A program made the translations under genes and the position numbers. Below are positions 44,048-53,204 of a stretch of 64,000 nucleotides of DNA, piece after piece. The stretch is from Oceanobacillus damuensis. Its GTDB lineage: Bacteria > Bacillota > Bacilli > Bacillales > Amphibacillaceae. How positions within the stretch are numbered: the stretch's first letter is position 1; each line of letters begins with the position of its first letter. Below the pieces are notes generated by a model, which did not search any database, had not been told where the DNA came from, and saw only the letters and a program-made list of their open reading frames with translations. The DNA lies in contig NZ_LQNF01000015.1 of the NCBI RefSeq assembly GCF_001618145.1, positions 36,273 to 100,272 on the forward strand, read 5' to 3'.

Positions 44048-46456
44048 ATGGCAAAACGAACTATTTCAATTTTTATGATTGCAACTATTTTCATGTCCTC
44101 GTTATTAAATTCTGTAAGTGCGATGGGCAATGGAACAGAAGGCGATCTCCCTTGGATAAACACCGAGCTATCTGCTGAGAAGCGCACCGAGTTGCTTCTT
44201 GATGCGATGACGATAGAACAGAAGATCCAGCAAATCGCTATTTCGCGCTTCAATGAGAACGACACCGGTGAAACGGTTGTTATCGACAGGGGCGGTAGTA
44301 GCGAGTATATGAACGGCGAATTTGCTCCCCAGGGTACCCTCCCTGGGTGTGAGTGGCAGGACACCGGCCGACAAATCCGTGGTATTGAGGAACTTGGTAT
44401 CCCAACACTCCGTATGACTAACGGTGGTACGGGTGTGAAAGGCGGATCGTGTGGCAATGACCCAGAGGCGACGGGACTACCGTCTACCCTGGCTATGGCC
44501 GCGACCTTCAACCACGAGTTGAATTATGAAGCAGGCCGAATCCTCGGCGAGGAGACACGGGCCTTCGCACATCACGTGATGCTCGGACCGGGCATGAACC
44601 TCGTGCGTCACCCGTACAATGGCCGGAACTATGAGTACTTCAGTGAGGACCCATATCTAACTGGTATCTTGGCGACTGAGCAGGTCAAGGGCATCCAGGA
44701 CCAAGGTGTACAAGCTCAACTCAAGCACCTTGCAGGAAACGAGCAAGAAACCGAGCGATGGACGATGGGTGTTCAAGTTCCGTCAACGGCTATGAACGAG
44801 CTTTATATGCTGCCATTCGAGATGACCGTCAAGGATGCTGATCCAGCTTCTGTGATGTGTTCATTCCCAGATGTCAACGGCACCTATGCTTGTGATAGCT
44901 CTGAACTGCTTCAAGATGCCCTAAGGGACAACTGGGGCTTCGATGGTTACGTTATGAGTGACCGTCGCGCAATTCACGATACAGTGGCTGCTATCAAGGC
45001 GGGTACAAATGTTGAGCTTGACTGGGCACCACAGTACTACACCCAGGAGAAGGTTCAGGAAGCCCTTGACTCAGGGTTAGTGACCGAGGACGACATCGAT
45101 AATCTGCTTCGTCCACGGTACATCAAGATGATCGAGTTTGGCCACATGGATGAGCCCTACGATGAATTCTTGCCAGAGATTGTTGATCCAATGGTCAATG
45201 GCGCTAGCGCACGTAAGATGGCAGAGGAAGGTTCCGTGCTATTGAAGAACGATGACGGCTTCCTACCATTAGACGGCGAGCCGAAGTCAATTGCATTAAT
45301 CGGCGTTGAATGGTTTGCTGGTGAGGCAAAAATGTCTCCGCGCTCCATTCGAGACAACAATGACAACGTAGTGACCCCTTATACGGTCACACCACAGGAA
45401 GGTTTAGAGAATGTTATCGAGGAGCTTGGTTATGATACCGAAGTGACTTACAACGATGGCCGTGACCCTGAGGCTGCGGCAGAACTAGCGGCTGAGTCCG
45501 ACGTTGTGCTACTTATGATTGGTGACAACCCACATGAGACTGCGGACCGTGACACACTAGGCTTCCCAGCTATCGACCTTGATGAGCATGAGGACCGAGA
45601 AAACTGGGTGGAACAAGAGCCGCTAATCGACGCAGTCTTGGAGGCGAATGCGGAGAATACTGCTGTAGTTCTGAAGACTTCCGGTATGGTGCTTATGCCG
45701 TGGCTGGATGAGGTACCAGCAGTACTTGAAGCTTGGTTCCCAGGCATGGAGGATGGCAATGCCGTGGCCAACTTGCTTTACGGTAAAGTCAATCCTTCCG
45801 GTAAGCTACCTATGACATTCGGTGCAACTGAGCGTGAAGCTGCCTTCGCGACAGAAGTGCAGTATCCTGGAACTCGTCAAGACACTGGTAAGGTAGGTGG
45901 ACCAGGTCCATACGGTGATGGTTCCGATCAGCTGATTGCTCAGTACACAGAGGGCCTTGAGATGGGCTATCGTTGGTACGAGGCTAACGACGTGAAGCCA
46001 CTCTTCCCATTCGGTTACGGTCTGTCTTACACTACTTTCGGGTATGACGACCTCAAGGTGAAGAAGGTTCGCGGTGAAGGTAAAGGCAACAAAGGCAACA
46101 AAGGATCATTATCTGGAATTGAAGTGTCCTTCACAATCACAAACACTGGTGACGTTGCCGGGAAAGAAGCGGCACAGGTCTACCTAACACTTCCGGATGA
46201 GGCGGGGCAGCCGACTAAGCGACTCGTCAACTTCGAAAAGGTTGAGCTTGATCCCGGTGAGAGTGAGCGAGTGACTCTACAGATTAACCATGCTGACTCT
46301 AACCACCCGTTCTCCTATTTCGTTCCGGAAGAGCCGGACAACTTAGCGAACTGGGCTGACGGCGAGTGGGAAACTGCTGACGGGAAATACCGCCTGCATG
46401 TTGGTGGTTCATCTGCAGACACTCCGTTAGAAAAAGACGTTCCATTGAACTTCTAA
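44048..46456 (+). CDS. Secreted glycoside hydrolase family 3 (beta-glucosidase-type)
   Basis: 802-residue exported GH3 enzyme that probably releases glucose or another sugar from glycosides or oligosaccharides. A signal peptide (about 1-27, ending SVSA) precedes the N-terminal barrel with TNGGTGVKG, GRNYEYFSEDPYLTG and KHLAGNEQETER. The nucleophile aspartate is in GYVMSDRRAIHD near 305. The C-terminal part has an alpha/beta sandwich (about 370-600) and a fibronectin-III-like domain (about 680-790). GGAGAG precedes the ATG. The body is visibly GC-richer than its surroundings, while the signal peptide is AT-rich. The substrate is unknown. Confidence 0.88.
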   Translation: MAKRTISIFMIATIFMSSLLNSVSAMGNGTEGDLPWINTELSAEKRTELLLDAMTIEQKIQQIAISRFNENDTGETVVIDRGGSSEYMNGEFAPQGTLPGCEWQDTGRQIRGIEELGIPTLRMTNGGTGVKGGSCGNDPEATGLPSTLAMAATFNHELNYEAGRILGEETRAFAHHVMLGPGMNLVRHPYNGRNYEYFSEDPYLTGILATEQVKGIQDQGVQAQLKHLAGNEQETERWTMGVQVPSTAMNELYMLPFEMTVKDADPASVMCSFPDVNGTYACDSSELLQDALRDNWGFDGYVMSDRRAIHDTVAAIKAGTNVELDWAPQYYTQEKVQEALDSGLVTEDDIDNLLRPRYIKMIEFGHMDEPYDEFLPEIVDPMVNGASARKMAEEGSVLLKNDDGFLPLDGEPKSIALIGVEWFAGEAKMSPRSIRDNNDNVVTPYTVTPQEGLENVIEELGYDTEVTYNDGRDPEAAAELAAESDVVLLMIGDNPHETADRDTLGFPAIDLDEHEDRENWVEQEPLIDAVLEANAENTAVVLKTSGMVLMPWLDEVPAVLEAWFPGMEDGNAVANLLYGKVNPSGKLPMTFGATEREAAFATEVQYPGTRQDTGKVGGPGPYGDGSDQLIAQYTEGLEMGYRWYEANDVKPLFPFGYGLSYTTFGYDDLKVKKVRGEGKGNKGNKGSLSGIEVSFTITNTGDVAGKEAAQVYLTLPDEAGQPTKRLVNFEKVELDPGESERVTLQINHADSNHPFSYFVPEEPDNLANWADGEWETADGKYRLHVGGSSADTPLEKDVPLNF

Positions 46457-46560
46457 ACTCAGCAAGGACAATAGCAAGGCCAAGGGTAAGGGGAACTCCC
46501 GTAAATAAACCCAGGCGATGGGATGACGTCGGCAACCCGATATGGGTCGTCAGGCGCCCC

Positions 46561-46620
46561 GAAAGTAGTGAGCCCGCGGGCTCGGTGAATCAAGCCGAGG
46601 CTCGCGGGCTCACTACTTTC
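46561..46620 (+). terminator. GC-rich terminator-like hairpin after the GH3 gene
   Basis: An imperfect inverted repeat of about 25 bp fills 46561-46620 (GAAAGTAGTGAGCCCGCGGG on the left, CGGGCTCACTACTTTC on the right). There is only a short T-containing tail. This style, long and GC-rich, is typical of high-GC Gram-positive bacteria and unlike the other terminators here. Confidence 0.7.
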
Positions 46621-46661
46621 TCTTGTGCCCACATAGGGGACGAAAGAAGTCAAGGAAGGAC

Positions 46662-48181
46662 GTGAGAAGTTTGAAGAAGGAATCCGTTCGGAACAGCAGG
46701 CGTGGTTCGGTACATTCGTGGTGGGTGATCCTTGGACTGGTGATCCTCTTGACTGCTTGCACCGTCGAGGAATCCGGCGGGCCTATCGAAAGCGATGATG
46801 CCGTGGAACCCACCCCGCCTGAGCGTGGCGACTGGCAGGATCCTGGCTTGGTGGACCGGACTGGCGAACCAATTGAGGTTCCGACGCCAGGACCGGCAAC
46901 TGGTAGGACCCTGGACGCCACGGACTTTGGGGCAGATCCAGAACCAGATTCACAAGATGATGCAACAGCGATCCGGGCGGCACTTGATGCGGCCGAACCG
47001 GGTGACGAGGTCGTGCTGCCAGCTGGCACGTATGACCTACGTTCTACTGACCCGGCCGACGAGTCGGCGAACATCGTGTTACAAAGCGGCGTGGACCTGC
47101 GTGGCGAAGGTCAGGAGAATACTGTACTGCTGACCTCCCTCGACGGCGAGGATAACAGCCGAGTGATCCGCGGTTCTGGTGTCCACGATGTCATCATTGC
47201 GGACTTTACCATCACCTCCCACCATGAGGGACCACTTGGCGATGACCCTGACGACGGAGACGCGGGTGGCGGACCGATGTATGGCGTCTACCTTGGAGCT
47301 CATGAAGGGAAGTCGAGTTCTCAAGTTCTGGTGGAGAATCTGAGCATCCGCAGGTTCGAGCGTCACGGTATCTCCGTCAAGGCCAGCCGTGAAGTGCCAT
47401 CTCTGGAAATCACATCAGTGAGGCAACCGCCGTTGGTCCCGGCGGACAGGGCTACGGCATCGCTATCGAGGGTTCAGTTGACCAGCATGACCCAAATGCC
47501 GCCAACGATTCACGGCATAATGTCGTCATAAGCAACACCTTCGATGGTAGGCATCTGCGACACGCCATTCTGCTGCAGTTCCCGACACACAACAATCTCG
47601 TGGCGGATAACACCATCGTTGGCAGCCACCTCGACGCCATTGACCTTCACGGCGAGGGCGAATACCTGAATGAGATCCGGGACAACACCGTCATTGGTGG
47701 TCAACGGGCGGGCATCGCGCTGGGCAATTCTGGTGGATCTAAGAACAAGCACGATGCCTCAGGGCCTGGAAACTGGGTATACTCCAACAATCTGATTGGA
47801 AACCGTCAAGGAATCCTCGTTATACTGGGTACTCCTGACACCCTAATTGAGGACAACAAGATCACCGCTGGTGAGGATTCCAAGGCTGGTATTGAGATTC
47901 GCAATGCACCGGGTACAACGTTGCTTGGTAATCACATCACTGGAGGGACTGATGGGTTCTGGTCTATCAGGCTCCGTGATGACCGTGGTACTGACGGACG
48001 GGGCAAAGGAATCCCCACAGGCATTAGGATGGAGTCCAACGTCATCCGTCAAGCGGCCAACGGCATAAGGATCGATGATGGAGAGAAACTCACTATGGTT
48101 AAAAATGTCGTGGATGGCATCGATGGATCTGAGCTAAAGGTGGCCGATGGGATCGAGGTGAGCCGGTCGGCCCAGCGGTAA
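46662..48181 (+). pseudogene. Frameshifted beta-helix lipoprotein (pectate-lyase-like)
   Basis: A lipoprotein signal (basic start, hydrophobic core, LLTAC) leads an acidic linker and a right-handed parallel beta-helix. Repeated coils are seen before and after a break: VDLRGEGQENTVLLTSLDG, then VVISNTFDGRHLRHAILLQF and IEDNKITAGEDSKAGIEIRN. The frame shifts by about two bases (or one lost) between 47396 and 47405; from 47399 the second frame reads on to 48181. Start choice (GTG 46662, TTG 46671 or upstream) is uncertain. Such proteins often cut or bind polysaccharide. The gene is GC-rich like its neighbour. A sequencing error is possible. Confidence 0.75.
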
Positions 48182-48470
48182 TTTATGTAAGCCTAGGTAC
48201 TAGCAAGATATAGAAATACCTCTAATATTCTGGAGTATTTGTTGACAAGGAATACAATTATTGTCTAATACTAGATAGCATAAATATGGAAGAAGCTGGG
48301 GTTACTAGGGGTTAGTCGAATTACGAAATGTTACTCCAATTATTTATTTCCAATAAATGGATGAAATGATGTAATATTCAACAAATGATCTTGGTTAGAT
48401 AATTTTTGAATAACATAATGGCATTGGATATAATTCCAATGCTTATTTTTTTGCCTCTTAAAAAATTACA
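48182..48470. other. AT-rich end of unit 2
   Basis: No gene seen. The change from the GC-rich beta-helix gene to AT-rich sequence is abrupt at about 48182. CTCTTAAAAA just before att copy 3 resembles the TTAAAAA before att copy 2. Confidence 0.5.
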
Positions 48471-48501
48471 GTGAACCGCACCATAAGTAGATGAGGTTTT
48501 T
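48471..48501. other. Attachment site (att copy 3), right end of the island
   Basis: GTGAACCGCACCATAAGTAG then ATGAGGTTTTT. It matches att copy 1 at GAACCG.ACCATAAGTA and ATGAGGTTTTT, and att copy 2 at GTGAACCG.ACCATAA.TAG. It is the likely outer junction with the original chromosome. Confidence 0.85.
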
Positions 48502-49010
48502 CATAAGGACACTAGTAATTAAAACTAGCTCTATGCTCATGAAATATGTATATAAGAATCGTGTTGCTTCTTTATTTTTCCTATCTCTACAGAAGAAATT
48601 TTTCTTCAAGATAAAATCTTATCTAGATACCCATGATGACTTTATATATCCTAAGTAAGTTTGTTTCATCGTAGCAATTGGTCAAAAAAAACCTGCCACT
48701 TCTATATTGAAGCGGCAGGGTTCTTAATAACAGAGTAGTTGCAAAGTAACAATGCTTATTTAATGTATATCCAACCGGTTCCAACTGCGATAAAATTATC
48801 ATTTTTCAATTTCCATGAAATACGCATACTGATTTAAAAGGATCTGTTCGTGTTTATTGTATTTTTCTAATTAGGAATTCCCAAAGGCTGTTACCTGACA
48901 AGAGGGAGTGAATTTTGACCTCATGTCCACTTAGTATATCAATCAGCAGAAAATTGTTTTTTAATTAGTGTAAACAGATATCCTTTATATCAATAGCAGT
49001 GAACTACAAT
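48502..49010. other. Gene-free stretch to the right of the island
   Basis: About 510 bases with no convincing gene. A hairpin AACCTGCCACTTC...GAAGCGGCAGGTT is seen around 48690-48722 (AAAAAACCTGCC with GGCAGGGTTCTT), a possible terminator. Nothing else stands out. Confidence 0.45.
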
Positions 49011-49023
49011 CACCATAAAAAAA

Positions 49024-49060
49024 AGACATGACCCCCATCACAAATTTGGGAATCATATCT
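49024..49060 (-). terminator. Terminator of the D-amino acid operon
   Basis: On the minus strand AGATATGATTCCC and GGGGGTCATGTCT pair with G-U pairs across a 10-base loop, followed by a long T-run. It starts 18 bases after the last gene. Confidence 0.85.
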
Positions 49061-49077
49061 CTTAATTCAGTTAAAAT

Positions 49078-50133
49078 TTACTGATACTTGGCTTTTCCCT
49101 TTTTTATCCATGCAATAACAGCAGCGATAATTAACGCAAATCCTAAGTAGCCCATTGTTGAATATACTTCTCCAATAAGTGTAGTAAATCCTACAGAACT
49201 TAAGATAAAACCAAGTAACCCGATAACAACTACGGCTGGTTTATATAATTTACTATCAGGTGCGATAAACCGTACGGTAAAGGAGTAGAACATACCTACC
49301 GCAGTATTATACATCATACCGAGCAGCGCAATCGCCATTAATATGCCGACAGCTGGATGGAGCTGATTTGCGAGTGCCAGTGTTGGCATGTCAGCACCAG
49401 CTACCACATCAATTTTCACTAACATCCCAATATGGATCAGGATAATCAGTCCTCCTAGCATGGCGCCACCAAGAATACCACCCATGCCAGCAACTTTACG
49501 GTCTAAAACGCCTCCACTCATCACAATTAATAATGCTGCACCGGCTGCTAGATTATAGGACACATAAAGAAAAGCACCTAGAACCCAGTTGTCTGTAGCA
49601 GAGACTTGTTGTTTTGCCAAGGTGTCCGCTTCAGCAAATGATAGATCCATTGTGAAGATAGAATAGATTAAAATGATAAAAATAATAGTGATTAAATAAG
49701 GTGTTATCATTGCTATGATACTAATAATCTTTTTCGTATTTAATAATAGAGTAAGAATGGTGAGGGTTACCATGATGATACTCCCTACTCTAGTATCGAT
49801 GCCGAACATTTGCTCAAATGTTGATCCTGATCCTGCAAACATAACAACCGCTACACCAAATAAGAAAAATGTAATTAAGATATCCAATATTGCTCCGATA
49901 TATCGGCCGCCAATATGATAAATAACTCCTTTATGTGATGTTGCTTGTAGGTCTGTTCCTAGCTGTGCGAATGTGTACCCTAAAAAGATGAATAGGATGG
50001 TAGCAAGAATTCCTCCAGCCGTTCCCCAAATGCCAAAGCTGGTGAAGTATTGCATTACTTCTTGCCCTGAGGCAAATCCAGCTCCAATAATTAGTCCGAC
50101 AAAGGCACTACCTATTTGAAAACTCTTTTTCAT
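49078..50133 (-). CDS. ykvI: YkvI-like membrane transporter
   Basis: 351-residue integral membrane protein with about ten helices, of the YkvI group (APC-type amino acid transporter fold). The start KSFQIGSAFVGLIIGAGFASGQEVMQ is characteristic. GGGAGA precedes the start on the minus strand. It is the last gene of a five-gene operon for D-amino acid or N-acylamino acid conversion, 14 bases after the racemase gene, so uptake of a D-amino acid or its derivative is the likely job. The substrate has not been shown. Confidence 0.8.
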   Translation of the reverse strand: MKKSFQIGSAFVGLIIGAGFASGQEVMQYFTSFGIWGTAGGILATILFIFLGYTFAQLGTDLQATSHKGVIYHIGGRYIGAILDILITFFLFGVAVVMFAGSGSTFEQMFGIDTRVGSIIMVTLTILTLLLNTKKIISIIAMITPYLITIIFIILIYSIFTMDLSFAEADTLAKQQVSATDNWVLGAFLYVSYNLAAGAALLIVMSGGVLDRKVAGMGGILGGAMLGGLIILIHIGMLVKIDVVAGADMPTLALANQLHPAVGILMAIALLGMMYNTAVGMFYSFTVRFIAPDSKLYKPAVVVIGLLGFILSSVGFTTLIGEVYSTMGYLGFALIIAAVIAWIKKGKAKYQ

Positions 50134-50147
50134 GCGGCCAATCTCCC

Positions 50148-51254
50148 TTATTTGTAATTTTTCTTAGCTACGGTATATGCTTCAACTGTTTCCCGGTCTA
50201 CTTCATAACCAATGCCTGTTGTTTCTGGAACATCTATATAACCGTCTGCAGCGACAACTTCAGGAACGATAATATCCTTTTCCCAGTAGCGACTTGAACC
50301 AGCTGTATCTCCTGGTAAAATAAAGTTTGATAATGTTGTTAAAGCGACATTATGGGAGCGGCCAACACCTGATTCCAGCATGCCGCCACACCAGACTGGA
50401 ATGCCATTTGCTTCACAATAGTCATGGATTTTCTTCGCTTCGGTTAACCCTCCGACACGACCAATCTTGATATTAATAATTTTCGTGCTTCCTAGCTCAA
50501 CGGCTTTTCGTGCATCCTCTAGAGAATGAATACTTTCGTCTAAACAAATTGGCGTTTTTAGTTCCTTTTGCAGCTGTGCATGGTCGATAATATCATCCGA
50601 TGCTAATGGTTGTTCAATCATCGTTAGGTCAAATGCATCTAGTTGTTTTAAGAGGTCAATGTCTTCTAAGCGATAAGCCGAGTTTGCATCAGCCATAATT
50701 GCTACATCTGGGAAACTTTCACGTAATGTACGCATGACGTCCACGTCCCAGCCTGGCTTGATTTTCACTTTAATGCGCTTATAGCCTTCCTTCACATAGC
50801 CATCTACTAATGCTACTAATTCTTCAATAGACTCTTGTATTCCAATACTGATTCCAACTTCAATTTTGACCTTCGTTCCACCCAAGGCTTTGGCGAGTGA
50901 TTTATTTGTTTGTTGTGCGTAAATATCCCAAACAGCGCCCTCAAGCGTTGATTTTGCCATGTTATTTTTACGAATTGGAGCAAAAATTTCATTCACTTCA
51001 TCTGGATGGTTTAATTCTTTATTTAAAATAAGAGGAATTAAAAAATCCTCCAGCATATGCCAGTTTGTTTGCAGTGTTTCTTCGTTATACCATGGTGCGT
51101 TAAATGCAACAGATTCACCCCAGCCAACGGTGCCAGCTTCATCTCTCGCTTCCAGCAATAAAAATTCCTTCGTTGTAAAAGTTCCAAAGCTTGTTGTGAA
51201 TGGAGCTTTTAACTTCATTTGTAAATGACGGATTGTAATTTCTGTGATTTTCAT
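50148..51254 (-). CDS. N-succinylamino acid racemase / o-succinylbenzoate synthase family
   Basis: 368-residue enolase-superfamily enzyme. The catalytic lysine pair is in KIKPGW, metal ligands in MADANS, MIEQPL and CLDESI, and the opposite lysine in [10 protein letters not shown]. This set is shared by MenC-like OSBS and N-acyl or N-succinylamino acid racemases (NSAR). No menaquinone genes are near; a GNAT and an M20 hydrolase gene are its neighbours, which favours the racemase role: it epimerises N-succinyl-D-amino acids to the L form. It shares one base with the previous gene (TAATG). Confidence 0.85.
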   Translation of the reverse strand: MKITEITIRHLQMKLKAPFTTSFGTFTTKEFLLLEARDEAGTVGWGESVAFNAPWYNEETLQTNWHMLEDFLIPLILNKELNHPDEVNEIFAPIRKNNMAKSTLEGAVWDIYAQQTNKSLAKALGGTKVKIEVGISIGIQESIEELVALVDGYVKEGYKRIKVKIKPGWDVDVMRTLRESFPDVAIMADANSAYRLEDIDLLKQLDAFDLTMIEQPLASDDIIDHAQLQKELKTPICLDESIHSLEDARKAVELGSTKIINIKIGRVGGLTEAKKIHDYCEANGIPVWCGGMLESGVGRSHNVALTTLSNFILPGDTAGSSRYWEKDIIVPEVVAADGYIDVPETTGIGYEVDRETVEAYTVAKKNYK

Positions 51255-52066
51255 TATTGTTCTCCTCCAAGTTCTAATGTATCTTTTTTTACGAAAATGT
51301 ATTCACCATGGTTTTCATAGGGTTCTATATGAACGGCCACATATCCTGCTTTAAAAAGGTTTTGGAATTGCTTGCGTGTTTGTAATCTCCAGTCCATTGC
51401 CAGCTCTTGGCTTGCTGCTTTTAATCCTTGAAAATCCTTTGGTACAGCGATGGAATATGCATACTCTGTTAGTTCGGTTTTCTCGCCAGCAGCAAAGACA
51501 GGCAATCCTGCTTTATTAAATGTTAATGTACTTAAGCTCACTGTGCTTTCTATGTTTGGCAACTGTTTTTCAACTACATATGGACTTGTTAAATGCCAAT
51601 GGATTTCAAAGCGATCGGATGGAAGGCCTTTATTGAAACCGTCCTGCATCTCACCATAACAATTTTCAATATAGGTATCACAAATACCATTCAGTTTGGT
51701 TAAATTCAGATAAGCATTACGTGTTTCAAGTGGATCGTATGTCCATTTCATCATGTCATAGCCTTTTTCTATCGCTATTTCACGTTGTTTTTGCTTCAGC
51801 ATTTCACCGATGCCTTTTGAACGGTAGGCCTCGTCAATCCCAAGCATATGAGAGCATAAATAGCTTTTTCCATTATGAAAGCCTGCAAATCCGTAGCTGA
51901 AGCCAACCAATTGCTCCACGTCATAAGCACCAACCATAATTCCGCCATTTTTAACAGCTGTTAGCGTTTGATGTGTAGGGATGGTGTTAATTCCCCAAAC
52001 CTTCCGTTCAAGCTCTTGTATTTGTTGCATTTCATCCATCGTTTTTAGTTCTCGGCTTTCAATCAT
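51254..52066 (-). CDS. GNAT-family N-acyltransferase, probable D-amino acid N-succinyltransferase
   Basis: 270-residue acyl-CoA transferase. The GNAT core has [31 protein letters not shown] (acyl-CoA loop) and a long C-terminal extension (about 165-270). In Geobacillus a gene of this kind beside NSAR transfers succinyl from succinyl-CoA to D-amino acids; the same role is inferred here. It overlaps the M20 gene by 4 bases (ATGA) and the racemase gene by 1. No metal site is needed. Confidence 0.8.
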   Translation of the reverse strand: MIESRELKTMDEMQQIQELERKVWGINTIPTHQTLTAVKNGGIMVGAYDVEQLVGFSYGFAGFHNGKSYLCSHMLGIDEAYRSKGIGEMLKQKQREIAIEKGYDMMKWTYDPLETRNAYLNLTKLNGICDTYIENCYGEMQDGFNKGLPSDRFEIHWHLTSPYVVEKQLPNIESTVSLSTLTFNKAGLPVFAAGEKTELTEYAYSIAVPKDFQGLKAASQELAMDWRLQTRKQFQNLFKAGYVAVHIEPYENHGEYIFVKKDTLELGGEQ

Positions 52067-53199
52067 GAGTCTACTCTACCTTCTGCTTGTTGTAATGCGA
52101 TTACTAGTGCCTGAGCTATTATTTTTGCCCCAGTTGGTAGACGCTTTTGATTAAATGTCATTTTTGGATGGTGGAGTCCTGGTGTAACACCACAACCGAT
52201 GCCAAGCATCGTCGTTTGCAGCTGTGATTTAGAATAGGTGTAAAAATGGAAATCCTCGCCACCTGGTGTCACTACTTCTGGTGCGCATTTTTCATTCCCT
52301 GCCACGTCGATAATTGCTTGCTTCATAATATCTTTTGCTGTGTCATCAACCTGGGCTGCAGCAATATGAGCATCTACTTGGTAATCAATCGAAATACCAT
52401 ATAGCGTACCGACAGCTTTTACTACTTTTTCAAAGCCATTTGTCAAAGCTTCCATTGTTTCGTTCGTTTGGGCACGGGCATCAATACTAAATGTTGCACT
52501 GCCTGGAATGATATTTGTTGACGTACCACCTGCCTGTATTTGCGTCATTTTGATAGAGGCTGACTCTGCAGGGCTGATCCAAATTCGCTTGAGCCCATCA
52601 ATCAGTGCAGCTGCTACTTCAATCGCGTTCACCCCCTGCTCAGGTCGTGCTCCATGTGCTTCCATCCCATTAATTTTCCCAGAAAAAAGCTTCGCTGCTC
52701 CGTGATGTAATGCTGGTGCGTATGTCCCGTCTTGTAATTCGATGAGTGGTCGTACATGTGCACCGAATAAAAATTGCAGGGAATCCACTACCCCTTTTTC
52801 CACAAGCAATTTTGCTCCTTGTGCCTTTTCTTCCGCTGGCTGGAAAATGATCCGAATTGCTCCTGATAGTGTAGGCTCCAATTCCTTCAATAAAAGAATG
52901 GCGCCAAGTGCGACTGTCATATGGCCATCATGCCCACAGGAATGATTTGCTCGGAATGTTCCATCAACTTCTTGCCAAAGGGCATCAATATCGGTTCTGA
53001 ATCCAACTTTAGGGGTGCCTTTTCCAATGTCTACATACAATCCGGTCATATTTTCAAAGGTTTGGGGATGTAAGCCTTCTTCCTGGAGAAGCTTTACAAG
53101 ATACGCAGTTGTTTCTACTTCATTCCAGCTTTCTTCGGGATTCTGATGCAAATGTTCAAAGATTGGCTGTAATCGTTCTGCTAATTGTTGTTCTGTCAT
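52063..53199 (-). CDS. M20-family amidohydrolase, probable N-succinyl-L-amino acid hydrolase
   Basis: 378-residue metallopeptidase-like hydrolase (aminoacylase/carboxypeptidase G2 type). Metal ligands are seen in HSCGHDGH (about 89-96), the base in PAEEKAQG, and the late histidine in HHPKMTFNQ. The dimerisation insert lies between. With the GNAT and the racemase it would free L-amino acid from the N-succinyl form, the last step of the pathway. It starts 5 bases after the regulator stop. It is upstream in the operon, with no signal peptide. Activity is inferred from context. Confidence 0.82.
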   Translation of the reverse strand: MTEQQLAERLQPIFEHLHQNPEESWNEVETTAYLVKLLQEEGLHPQTFENMTGLYVDIGKGTPKVGFRTDIDALWQEVDGTFRANHSCGHDGHMTVALGAILLLKELEPTLSGAIRIIFQPAEEKAQGAKLLVEKGVVDSLQFLFGAHVRPLIELQDGTYAPALHHGAAKLFSGKINGMEAHGARPEQGVNAIEVAAALIDGLKRIWISPAESASIKMTQIQAGGTSTNIIPGSATFSIDARAQTNETMEALTNGFEKVVKAVGTLYGISIDYQVDAHIAAAQVDDTAKDIMKQAIIDVAGNEKCAPEVVTPGGEDFHFYTYSKSQLQTTMLGIGCGVTPGLHHPKMTFNQKRLPTGAKIIAQALVIALQQAEGRVDS

Positions 53200-53204
53200 T
53201 TATT

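Larger units (their letters stand above)
38100..48487. mobile_element. Second att-bounded unit: sucrose operon and GC-rich glycoside genes
   Basis: About 10.4 kb between att copies 2 and 3. It has no recombinase or helicase, so it would depend on the CcrC-like enzyme of unit 1. It holds a LacI regulator, a complete sucrose PTS operon, a GH3 gene and a broken beta-helix gene. The first 250 bases (38121-38370) show no gene. Such recombinase-less units are known among SCC elements as pseudo-SCC cassettes. Alternatively, unit 2 could be older chromosome flanked by chance att copies. Confidence 0.6.

Noticed and set aside
38100..48487. Prophage or ICE explanation for unit 2
   Set aside because: No structural, conjugation or integrase genes; the boundaries match SCC-type att sites.
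50148..51254. menC for menaquinone synthesis
   Set aside because: No men genes nearby; GNAT and M20 neighbours favour an N-succinylamino acid racemase.
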